A stretch of DNA of 38,408 nt from Clostridia bacterium (GTDB lineage Bacteria; Bacillota; Clostridia; Christensenellales; Aristaeellaceae): the NCBI GenBank assembly GCA_009784985.1, contig WQXF01000009.1:1-38408 (forward strand), written 5' to 3'. The translations under genes were made by a program, and so were the position numbers. Every line of letters begins with the position of its first letter. Position 1 is the first letter of the stretch. Under the pieces are notes generated by a model. It had not been told where the DNA came from, ran no database searches, and saw only the letters and a program-made list of their open reading frames with translations. Positions 1 to 5,967 of the stretch are shown here, in pieces.

Positions 1-219
1 GGATGGCTTGGCAAATTTGATGTATTCCGATGGCACTTCGTACCTTTTGGCATTGTACTGCGCATCCACGTTTACGCACCTGTATTTTTCTGGATAATCG
101 ACAACCAGCTTGTCCAATCTGCGGATGGTGACTGGGTCGGCAGTGTCAATGACAGCACTTCGCGTTTCTGTATCCCACTGAATGTGAGTTTCTTGCTCGG
201 CCCGAGTGAGACTATACAT
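1..219 (-). CDS. Small conserved mobile-element protein (partial, C-terminus outside window)
   Basis: The reading frame starts at the ATG at 219 and is still open at position 1, giving the first 73 residues. It begins MYSLTRAEQETHIQWDTE and contains the segments ADPVTIRRLDKL and YRCVNVDAQYNAKRYEVP. I recall this as a small, function-unknown family (about 100 residues) common in integrative elements and prophages of Clostridia. Its start overlaps the end of the excisionase-like gene by 8 nt, so the two are translated as a coupled pair on the minus strand. The location next to an integrase and a tRNA fits a mobile-element accessory gene. No biochemical role can be assigned. The frame and start are well supported; the family recollection is less so. 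Confidence 0.6.
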   Translation of the reverse strand, partial: MYSLTRAEQETHIQWDTETRSAVIDTADPVTIRRLDKLVVDYPEKYRCVNVDAQYNAKRYEVPSEYIKFAKPS

Positions 220-409
220 CGGTAACCTGCCCTCCTTTCACGCGTTCCTCTAGCCAGCGTTCCAGCGCCTCCAGCGGAATGACAATGCGACGTGGGCTGA
301 TTTTCACCGCTGGAAAGCCTTCCATGTGGATTAACTGGTAGGCGCGGTTTCGGCCAACCCCTAGGTATCGCGCTAATTCAGTGGCGTTGATTGCTTTCCG
401 GTCAATCAT
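212..409 (-). CDS. Excisionase-like / helix-turn-helix DNA-binding protein
   Basis: This 65-residue basic protein reads as a winged or MerR-type helix-turn-helix: residues 8-30 (NATELARYLGVGRNRAYQLI) form the HTH, followed by a beta-wing (AVKISPRRIVIPLEALERWL). This is the layout of Xis-type excisionases and recombination directionality factors that accompany tyrosine integrases. A strong ribosome binding site (GAGGAGG) lies about 8 nt before the ATG. It is transcribed divergently from the zinc-ribbon/integrase pair and overlaps the next minus-strand gene by 8 nt. The likely role is to bend att-site DNA and bias the integrase towards excision. It could instead be a small repressor of the divergent promoter region; the intergenic region holds repeated GTTGCA boxes that might be its binding sites. 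Confidence 0.75.
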   Translation of the reverse strand: MIDRKAINATELARYLGVGRNRAYQLIHMEGFPAVKISPRRIVIPLEALERWLEERVKGGQVTDV

Positions 410-419
410 CTGCTTTCCT

Positions 420-529
420 CCTCAAAAGTATCATCTTGTCCCTTGCAATACCGGCAAGGCCATGGTATCATAAATGTGCAACAAAAAAAATAAATATTCG
501 TTGCAGATTCCGTTGCAGGGGGTGGTTAC
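420..529. promoter_or_regulatory. Divergent control region with repeated GTTGCA boxes
   Basis: This intergenic stretch separates the excisionase-like gene (minus) from the zinc-ribbon/integrase operon (plus). The plus strand carries CGTTGCAG at 499-506 and again at 511-518, the reverse complement TGCAAC at 477-482, and a related TTGCAA at 443-448. Repeated short boxes between a regulator and an integrase are typical of operators or integrase/excisionase arm sites. No clean -35/-10 pair was found for either direction, so the promoter assignment itself is inferred from position. Confidence 0.4.
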
Positions 530-1297
530 GTGGCACTTACACCAAGTGATTGTTTGGAAAAGAGAACATCACAGATATTCGTTTGCGACGTTTGGCCCTG
601 TGATACGTTTTCTCTTGTTCCACTGGACGGCGTGCCGTACATAATCGCCACCGGCAAAATACCCTGGCCAATAAACGCCGATCATCTAATTATTGGTGAC
701 ACCAGCATTTTGCTTTCGCTTTTGGATTTGCATAGTAGACTCATGCCAGCAAAAAACCTCGACCGAAGAAATATCGCGAATTATGAAAATGAGTGTTCTA
801 CCGCTGATATAGAAATTATATGCCGATGGTGTGAAAAACATGGAAGCCCCTTTCCTCCTGTGAAAGCAAATGACTGGATCGGCATTAGGTTGGGTGATTT
901 TCGGATAAAATTGAACAGATTGTACCGTGCGTACGACACTTGGCGAGGAATTGCCTTGGAAGCAGACAAAACGGAAGCAGAAAAGGAGCAACTCCAAGAC
1001 AAGCTTAATACACTTAACCGTTGCCCGATATACATCCACGTAGATTATTCATTATCTGCACCGCGTCTCTTTTTTAGGTGTATGACTATGTTTGATTTAG
1101 CGCACACACAACTATCTTTTATGGCAGCATCTCAACTTGATTGGTCGCTAGCCATATGCGATAACTGTTCATTACCTTTTGCGAAACACCACGGAAATCA
1201 GAAGTTATGTCCGCACTGTAATCAAACAAGATACCAAGCATGCAGAGATCGAAAAAGAAAGGAGCGAAAGAAAAATGCCCAAGAGAGCCAACAATGA
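530..1297 (+). CDS. Hypothetical protein with C-terminal zinc ribbon
   Basis: A 255-residue protein starting at GTG 530, behind a G-rich ribosome binding site (GCAGGGGGTGG). Residues 1-200 match nothing I recognise, with a helical, charged segment at about 140-162. The C-terminus has four cysteines in a CxxC-x13-CxxC arrangement (C210, C213, C227, C230), followed by a very basic tail (RKRKERKKNA), which indicates a zinc ribbon with probable nucleic-acid contact. Base composition is lower in GC than the chromosomal genes to the right, fitting horizontal acquisition. The last 23 nt overlap the integrase start, so the two are translationally coupled, which suggests a role in control or accuracy of integration or in regulating the element. 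This is inference; no function is known. Confidence 0.6.
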   Translation: MALTPSDCLEKRTSQIFVCDVWPCDTFSLVPLDGVPYIIATGKIPWPINADHLIIGDTSILLSLLDLHSRLMPAKNLDRRNIANYENECSTADIEIICRWCEKHGSPFPPVKANDWIGIRLGDFRIKLNRLYRAYDTWRGIALEADKTEAEKEQLQDKLNTLNRCPIYIHVDYSLSAPRLFFRCMTMFDLAHTQLSFMAASQLDWSLAICDNCSLPFAKHHGNQKLCPHCNQTRYQACRDRKRKERKKNAQESQQ

Positions 1298-2438
1298 AGG
1301 TAGCATTCGCCGTCGCCCGGATGGGCGCTGGGAAGCGCGATATACACTAGGCCGCGATCCGGGCACTGGGAAGCAGGTACAGAAGTCGATCTATGGCGAC
1401 ACACAGAAGGAAGTACGCCAGCGCCTCCAGCAGGTTGCGACGGCAATTGATGAAGGAATCTTCGTACAGCCCTCAAAAATGACTGTAGGGCAGTGGTTGG
1501 ATATTTGGCAAAAGGAGTATTTGGGCGGTGTGAAGCCCGCTACAGTCGTTTCCTACGGCCAGCAGGTCAAGAACCATATCATGCCCGCCCTGGGCGCGGT
1601 GAAACTATCTGCGCTACACGCCGCGCCGATTCAGAAGCTTTATAACGACTTGCAGATTGAAGGGCTTTCCCCAAAGACCATAAAGAATGTGCATGGTGTG
1701 CTGCATCGAGCATTGAAGCAGGCGGTAATACTGGGGTATATTCGGGCGAATCCATCCGATGCTTGCACATTACCGCGCATAGAAAAAATCGCCATACAGC
1801 CGCTTGACAGCCCCGACATAGAGGCTTTCCTGAATGCTCTTCGAGGTGCTCCTATGGCGTCACTGTTCACCGTAGATGTGTTTACCGGCATGCGCCTTGG
1901 CGAAATTCTGGGCTTACAATGGCCCTGTGTAGACTTCACACGCGGCACGATCTTGATTGATAAGCAACTCCTACGGCCCCGACAAAAGGGGGATAACTTC
2001 CGCTTTGGCCCTCTCAAGAATGACAAGCCGCGCGTTGTCACTCCTGCCCCCTTTGTCATGCAAGCGTTGCGGGAGCGACGCCGCGAACAAATGGAGCAAA
2101 AGCTGCGTGCAGGCTGTGCGTGGAATGAAAGCGTATTCCCCGATCTGGTTTTCACCAACGCTGTGGGCAAGCACCTGAACTATAATATCGTACAGCGCCA
2201 TTTTAAGCAGGCTCTAAAGCGTGCAGGCATTCCCGAGAAACGATTTCACGATTTACGTCACACATATGCGGTTTCCTCTCTACGGGCGGGTGACGATGTA
2301 AAGACCGTACAAGAGAACCTAGGCCACCACACGGCGGCTTTTACGCTCGATCAATATGGGCATGTTACCGAAAGCATGAGACGCGATAGCGCGGCCCGCA
2401 TGGAAGCCTTCATTCGAGGACTAAAAACCGGCCGATAG
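1275..2438 (+). CDS. Tyrosine recombinase / site-specific integrase
   Basis: A 387-residue phage/ICE-type integrase. Residues 8-55 form an AP2-like arm-site binding domain (GSIRRRPDGRWEARY), residues 68-160 the SAM-like core-binding domain, and 175-380 the catalytic domain. The catalytic set is present: R207 (TGMRLGE), H325 and R328 (HDLRHT), H351 (LGHH) and nucleophile Y361 (LDQYGHV). I chose ATG 1275 over an upstream in-frame ATG at 1179 because AGGAG at 1260-1264 is ideally placed and the family begins this way (MPKRANNEGS). The gene overlaps the zinc-ribbon gene by 23 nt. It stops 90 bp from the 3' end of tRNA-Leu, the usual arrangement for an element integrated into a tRNA gene. It catalyses integration and, with an excisionase, excision of the element that extends left out of the window. 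Confidence 0.95.
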   Translation: MPKRANNEGSIRRRPDGRWEARYTLGRDPGTGKQVQKSIYGDTQKEVRQRLQQVATAIDEGIFVQPSKMTVGQWLDIWQKEYLGGVKPATVVSYGQQVKNHIMPALGAVKLSALHAAPIQKLYNDLQIEGLSPKTIKNVHGVLHRALKQAVILGYIRANPSDACTLPRIEKIAIQPLDSPDIEAFLNALRGAPMASLFTVDVFTGMRLGEILGLQWPCVDFTRGTILIDKQLLRPRQKGDNFRFGPLKNDKPRVVTPAPFVMQALRERRREQMEQKLRAGCAWNESVFPDLVFTNAVGKHLNYNIVQRHFKQALKRAGIPEKRFHDLRHTYAVSSLRAGDDVKTVQENLGHHTAAFTLDQYGHVTESMRRDSAARMEAFIRGLKTGR

Positions 2439-2487
2439 AACCGCGTAAGGGTAAACTGAAGGGTAAAACAGCATTTTAGTGCAATAG

Positions 2488-2524
2488 AAAAGCCCTGCAT
2501 CCGTTGAGATACAAGGCTTTCTTC
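2488..2524. terminator. Possible bidirectional terminator between integrase and tRNA-Leu
   Basis: AAAAGCC at 2488-2494 can pair with GGCTTT at 2515-2520, leaving a loop of about 20 nt. An A-run precedes it and TTTCTT follows it on the plus strand, so it could end transcripts from the integrase (plus) and the tRNA (minus). The stem is short and the loop large, so support is modest. The stretch also lies within the probable attachment-site region. Confidence 0.4.
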
Positions 2525-2528
2525 ATAG

Positions 2529-2608
2529 TGCGGTCGACGGGACTTGAACCCGTACCCTCTCGGACACGCCCCTCAAACGTGCGCGTATGCCGGTTCCGCC
2601 ACGACCGC
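2529..2608 (-). tRNA. tRNA-Leu (anticodon GAG)
   Basis: An 80-nt class II tRNA on the minus strand. The acceptor stem is GCGGTCG/CGACCGC with discriminator A. The D-arm GCGGAACCGGCATACGC is followed by anticodon stem-loop CACGT-TTGAGGG-GCGTG, giving anticodon GAG (reads CUC/CUU). A long variable arm TCCGAGAGGGT and the T-arm ACGGG-TTCAAGT-CCCGT complete the fold. CCA is not encoded. A strong sigma-A promoter lies directly upstream. The 3' end faces the integrase gene, so the T-arm and acceptor region is the likely attachment core used by the element on the left. Confidence 0.96.
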
Positions 2609-2630
2609 ATGCCCGTTGGCGACATGCATT

Positions 2631-2659
2631 AGTATAAGCAGCTTGCAGGGTTCTGTCAA
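2631..2659 (-). promoter_or_regulatory. Sigma-A promoter of tRNA-Leu
   Basis: On the minus strand TTGACA (2659-2654), a 17-nt spacer and TATACT (2636-2631) form a near-consensus promoter. The tRNA 5' end is 23 nt beyond the -10 box. The -35 box begins 2 nt after the lysA stop codon, so the tRNA is transcribed independently of lysA. Confidence 0.85.
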
Positions 2660-2660
2660 G

Positions 2661-3926
2661 TCAGGATTCGCCAAACTCAAACTCCGCGGAAAAATCCAAA
2701 GTGGAAAAATAATCCTGGGGCGTTTGGGCGCGGCGGATCAGGCGCACATCGCCGTTTTGGCACAGCAGCAGCTCGGCGGCGTGGAGCTTGCCATTATAGT
2801 TGTAGCCCATGGCCGAGCCGTGGGCGCCGGTGTCGTGGATTACCAGCAGGTCGCCGGTGTCGATCTTAGGTAGCGCGCGATCTACGGCGAATTTGTCGTT
2901 GTTTTCGCACAGCGAGCCCACCACGTCATAGGTGTGATCGTTGGGTGCGCCTTCTTTTCCGGCCACCGTGATGTGGTGATACGCGCCGTACATGGCCGGG
3001 CGTATCAGGTCTACGGCGCTCGAATCCACGCCGATGTACTCCTTGTGGATGTGCTTGGCATGGATGGCACGGGTCACCAGGCAACCGTGGGGGCCGGTCA
3101 TAAACCGGCCAAGCTCGGCGCACAGAGCCACACCGCCCATGCCTGCGGGCACCAATATTTGTTCGTAGGCCTGGCGCACACCCTCGCTGATGCGTTGGAT
3201 ATCGCTGGGCTGCTGCTCCGGGCGATAGGCCACGCCGATGCCGCCCGACAGGTTGATCTGGGTGATCCGCGCCCCTGTCCGGCCTTGCAGTTCCGCCGCC
3301 AGTTGAAATAGGATGCGGGCCAGCTCGGGGTAGTAGGCGTCCCCGGCGGTGTTGCTGGCCAGGAAGGCATGGAGGCCAAATTCCTCCACACCCAGCGTTC
3401 GCAAATGCGTAAAACCTTCGGCCAGCTGCTGCCGGGTGAAGCCAAACTTTGCTTCTTGGGGGGTGTCCATGATGTCGTTGCCCACGGCAAACTCGCCGCC
3501 CGGATTGTACCGGCAGCTGATTTGCGACGGAAGCCCGGCCACATCCCGCAAAAAATCGATATGGGTGATATCGTCCAGATTGATGTGTGCGCCCAATGCC
3601 ATGGCCAGCCGGTATTCCTCCGCCGGGGTCTGGTTGGAAGAGAACATGATTTTCTCCGGCGGAAAACCACAGGCCTTGGCCAGGAGCAGCTCGGTATAAC
3701 TCGAACAATCCACGCCGCAGCCCTCCTCCTTTAGGATCTGGAGGATAAAGGGATTGGGCAGCGCTTTTACGGCAAAAAACTCACAAAAGCCCGGATTCCA
3801 CGCAAAAGCTCGGCGCAAGGCCCGGGCGCTCTGGCGGATGCCGCCCTCATCATAAAGGTGAAAGGGCGTGGGATAGGCCTTTGTGATCTCCAACAATTGC
3901 GCATGGGAAACAAAGGGTGTTTTCAT
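2661..3926 (-). CDS. lysA: Diaminopimelate decarboxylase (PLP-dependent)
   Basis: A 421-residue protein of the alanine-racemase-fold decarboxylases (Orn/DAP/Arg decarboxylase family), of normal family length. It should decarboxylate meso-diaminopimelate to L-lysine, the last step of lysine synthesis. Visible features are K54 in FFAVKALPNP (Schiff-base lysine), H186 in GLHAFLASN, a glycine loop SGGIGVAYRP at about 228-236, C340-E341 (SLCENND, matching the family CESxD motif contributed across the dimer) and Y376 (MGYNYNG) near the cofactor. The start at 3926 is preceded by AAAGGAG; an upstream in-frame start at 3965 has no ribosome binding site and overlaps the promoter. H186 sits in HAF rather than the common HFH, and the CENND variant is unusual, so a related carboxylyase (for example carboxynorspermidine decarboxylase) is a minor alternative. 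Confidence 0.85.
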   Translation of the reverse strand: MKTPFVSHAQLLEITKAYPTPFHLYDEGGIRQSARALRRAFAWNPGFCEFFAVKALPNPFILQILKEEGCGVDCSSYTELLLAKACGFPPEKIMFSSNQTPAEEYRLAMALGAHINLDDITHIDFLRDVAGLPSQISCRYNPGGEFAVGNDIMDTPQEAKFGFTRQQLAEGFTHLRTLGVEEFGLHAFLASNTAGDAYYPELARILFQLAAELQGRTGARITQINLSGGIGVAYRPEQQPSDIQRISEGVRQAYEQILVPAGMGGVALCAELGRFMTGPHGCLVTRAIHAKHIHKEYIGVDSSAVDLIRPAMYGAYHHITVAGKEGAPNDHTYDVVGSLCENNDKFAVDRALPKIDTGDLLVIHDTGAHGSAMGYNYNGKLHAAELLLCQNGDVRLIRRAQTPQDYFSTLDFSAEFEFGES

Positions 3927-3955
3927 CGGATTCTCCTTTACGCTCACATAAACAT

Positions 3956-3964
3956 AGTATACCA
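3956..3964 (-). promoter_or_regulatory. Extended -10 promoter of lysA
   Basis: The minus strand reads TGGTATACT here, an extended -10 element (TGnTATACT) 30 nt upstream of the lysA ATG. The sequence 17 nt further upstream (TTTTAT) is a poor -35. No lysine riboswitch can fit in the short leader. Confidence 0.55.
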
Positions 3965-3991
3965 TACAAAAGTACGATATAAAAGTAACAG

Positions 3992-4020
3992 TTGACAGCT
4001 TCTTCTGTGTTTGTTATCCT
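3992..4020 (+). promoter_or_regulatory. Sigma-A promoter of the FMN-binding-like gene
   Basis: TTGACA (3992-3997), a 17-nt spacer and TATCCT (4015-4020) lie 36 nt upstream of the TTG start at 4057. The promoter diverges from that of lysA, with the two -10 boxes about 55 nt apart. Confidence 0.75.
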
Positions 4021-4056
4021 AAAAGCAAATACATAACCTAAGGAGGATGGACTAAC

Positions 4057-4818
4057 TTGAAGAAACTGTTGATCACGCTTCTGACCTTGGTGCTGGTGGT
4101 TGCGCCCATGGCCTCGTTCGCTTCCGAAATCGCTGTGTCCGGCGACGTCTATCATGGCTTTGGCGCCACCGCCGTTCATCGCCTGGGCCCGGGCAGGGAC
4201 GCGTCCGAGACCCCGAGGTACTCCGTCAACATTTCCATGGCTTCCGTACTGTTTGACGCCGAGGGGCGCATATTGTACGTGCAGGTGGATGTGTACGAGT
4301 TCGGCACCCCCAATTATCCGAGCGCGACCTTCCCGAAGTTCTCCGGCTGGCCGGGCACCGAAGGCTACAACGTGGTTGATCCCGAAACCCGTGAGGTGAT
4401 CGGCGTTTCCGAAAATACCCCCGAACTGTTCGCGCAGGAAGTGGACAATTGGACCACCAAGCGCGAGCGCGGCGATTCCTACGCCATGAGGCCGGACGAC
4501 CCGAGCATGGAGTGGGACAAGCAGATGGACTTTTTCGAAGAGTGGATGGTAGGGCAGACCGTGGCCGAGGTTCGCGCGTGGAACGACAGGTTCACCAACC
4601 CCCGCAACGGCCGCGTCTTGAATCCGACTATGGATGAGGAGCAGCAGCATGAGGATGATCTGGCGGCGTTGGCAGCGATGACCGAAGAAGAGATCGCGAT
4701 GTTGACCGACATGGTGTCCGGCGCCACCATGGCCCTTACCGATCCCCATGGGCTGATGCTGGAAGCCGTTGAGAAGGCGTACGAGAACCGCGTGCTGGTG
4801 TTCAGCGCCGGGAACTAA
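4057..4818 (+). CDS. Secreted FMN-binding-domain-like protein
   Basis: A 253-residue exported protein. It starts at TTG 4057, 10 nt after AGGAGG; the nearby ATG at 4047 runs into a stop after two codons. Residues 1-22 form a signal peptide (KKLLITLLTLVLVVAP...SFAS) with no lipobox cysteine. The middle part has segments I associate with a clostridial FMN-binding family (VDVYEFGTPNYP, FSGWPGTEGYN, WTTKRERGDSYAM, GRVLNP). The C-terminus has TDMVSGATMAL followed by HGLMLEAVEKAYEN. DMVSGAT fits the Dxx(S/T)GA(T/S) motif, whose last Thr/Ser is flavinylated by ApbE in RnfG/NqrC-type FMN-binding domains. It may carry covalent FMN outside the cell and take part in electron transfer. No apbE gene is in the window. 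The gene stands alone between its own promoter and a terminator. Confidence 0.65.
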   Translation: MKKLLITLLTLVLVVAPMASFASEIAVSGDVYHGFGATAVHRLGPGRDASETPRYSVNISMASVLFDAEGRILYVQVDVYEFGTPNYPSATFPKFSGWPGTEGYNVVDPETREVIGVSENTPELFAQEVDNWTTKRERGDSYAMRPDDPSMEWDKQMDFFEEWMVGQTVAEVRAWNDRFTNPRNGRVLNPTMDEEQQHEDDLAALAAMTEEEIAMLTDMVSGATMALTDPHGLMLEAVEKAYENRVLVFSAGN

Positions 4819-4847
4819 TGCCACTGAACTAGTTTGGCAAAACAATC

Positions 4848-4877
4848 AAGGCCGCTGTCGGGTTGACAGCGGCCTTT
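4848..4877 (+). terminator. Rho-independent terminator after the FMN-binding-like gene
   Basis: A perfect 12-bp GC-rich stem (AAGGCCGCTGTC / GACAGCGGCCTT) with a GGGTT loop, ending in TTT, 29 nt after the stop codon at 4818. Confidence 0.88.
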
Positions 4878-5238
4878 GGTTATATGTATCAATCGCCCCT
4901 ACTACGCCGTGGCAACTAAAATATTACAGGACCAGTTGTCCGATCGGCGAGGTAGAATCCCCCCGCCACTGCGGTGGCCCTCTCCTCAATTCGCCATTGT
5001 CGCGCTGTGGCGCTCTGTGGCTCATTGGCCTTCCGCGCCGTCTCATCGCGCCACTGGCGCGACGGCGCTTCGGCCCCCTTTAACAAGGGGGGCAAGGGAA
5101 GGATGGCCAGTTTGCTTGTGTAACCCCTGCCTCCCTTGTTAAAGGGAGGGGGACCGCCGCAGCGGTGGAGGGATTCCGTGCCCAGCGGCATCGGCAAAAA
5201 CGCAAAGTATTAGTTGTTATAGCACCCTACATCTCGTT
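4878..5238. repeat. Gene-free stretch with a MITE-like inverted-repeat element (about 4951-5180)
   Basis: No convincing gene lies here. The left end (GGTAGAATCCCCCCGCCACT, from 4951) and the right end (AGCGGTGGAGGGATTCC, to about 5177) are imperfect inverted repeats. Inside, CCCCCTTTAACAAGGGGGG and CTCCCTTGTTAAAGGGAGG form further palindromes. A related half-copy starts 2 nt after the glyS stop at about 17143. CGCCCCTAC at 4894-4902 also recurs at 23462-23470. This looks like a dispersed, non-coding repeat of about 230 bp that can fold into a long hairpin. There is no transposase, so it would be non-autonomous. Confidence 0.6.
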
Positions 5239-5649
5239 CTAATTCCTATTATTGTACCGGGGCGGATTACACAGCTCATCTGCCGGTATGTTCTGGCTGG
5301 CGGCCTGGGATAACCTGATGGGCAGCGTGCCGGGCTTGGCGTATACGCAACCCTCCAGATGATACATGGAATCATCGGCCTCTACCACCAGCGGGTAAAT
5401 ATCTTGCTGTATAAATTGGGAGGTGGTGGGTTGGGCCATAACCGGGTTGGGCCGGCCAAACAGGCTGAGCGCCCCGGCCAACATGCAGGCCGTAAGCGCC
5501 GTGGCGGTGATGGATATCAGCAGCTTTACCGACCAATGCCAGCGGTACCGCTCATGCCAAAGGTGATAAAGCCCGACGGGTAGGCAAATTGCCATCCATC
5601 GTGCCAGCTCACCATAAGGCATGCGCCTGCGTCGGTACACCCTGGGCAT
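5239..5649 (-). CDS. Small membrane protein with extracytoplasmic cysteine-pair tail
   Basis: A 136-residue basic protein. A positively charged N-terminus (PRVYRRRRMP) precedes one or two hydrophobic segments (about 18-30 and 42-64), then a tail predicted to lie outside the membrane. The tail has YHLEGCVYAKPG (C101), a helix LSQAASQNIPADEL, then C127 in LCNPP. This spacing resembles the small motif in which a first cysteine (YHxxxC) and a terminal PCxxCxP-type cysteine flank a conserved alanine helix, often appended to secreted nucleases and membrane proteins, although one cysteine of the usual CxxC is missing here. GGAGG lies 13 nt before the ATG. It is a single gene, divergent from the exported propeller-like gene. 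Function unknown. Confidence 0.6.
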   Translation of the reverse strand: MPRVYRRRRMPYGELARWMAICLPVGLYHLWHERYRWHWSVKLLISITATALTACMLAGALSLFGRPNPVMAQPTTSQFIQQDIYPLVVEADDSMYHLEGCVYAKPGTLPIRLSQAASQNIPADELCNPPRYNNRN

Positions 5650-5907
5650 CGTGATCTTACACCTCCGGCGAATGATAACGAAAAAACACTATATATAGTG
5701 CCTCGTGTCAGGATATGACGCTCTTATTGTATATCATTATATATTTCCTTGTAAATAGCATTTTGCCGCCAAAACGTAAACAATTTGTAAACTTTGTTAC
5801 AGAATTGTTTTGGAATATCTACAAATTGGGTTTTTGTGAATTTTGGGCACAAGATGTAGTGTTGAGCGCCCCAAATTGCGTCCTGAAATGGGTCCATTGT
5901 ATCCTTG
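5650..5907. other. AT-rich intergenic region with palindrome and hairpin
   Basis: This divergent intergenic region is markedly AT-rich compared with its surroundings and holds no convincing gene. CACTATATATAGTG (5687-5700) is a perfect 14-nt palindrome upstream of the minus-strand membrane gene and may be an operator. AAACAATTTGTAA (5778-5790) pairs with TTACAgAATTGTTT (5797-5810) as a 13-bp stem with a one-base bulge and a 6-nt loop, followed by TGG rather than a long T-run. Its role is unknown. Confidence 0.5.
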
Positions 5908-5936
5908 TTGCAGGCTCATCTTAAAAGTGCTATACT
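5908..5936 (+). promoter_or_regulatory. Sigma-A promoter of the exported propeller-like gene
   Basis: TTGCAG (5908-5913), a 17-nt spacer and TATACT (5931-5936) lie 31 nt upstream of the ATG at 5968. The promoter sits over an upstream in-frame TTG, which argues against starting the protein there. Confidence 0.75.
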
Positions 5937-5967
5937 TTGGAGGCTATGGGGATTGGAGGAATGGGTC

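Noticed and set aside
3927-4056. Lysine riboswitch for lysA
   Set aside because: The predicted leader is about 20-30 nt, far too short for the L-box aptamer.
3850-4845. Long minus-strand open frame opposite the FMN-binding-like gene
   Set aside because: It is the reverse shadow of a well-supported plus-strand gene with promoter, ribosome binding site and terminator, and it overlaps lysA.
4951-5180. CRISPR array
   Set aside because: Repeats are nested palindromes without regular spacer units; there are no cas genes in the window.
5715-5924. 69-codon plus-strand frame in the AT-rich intergenic region
   Set aside because: Poorly placed ribosome binding site, no family resemblance, and it runs through the promoter of the next gene.
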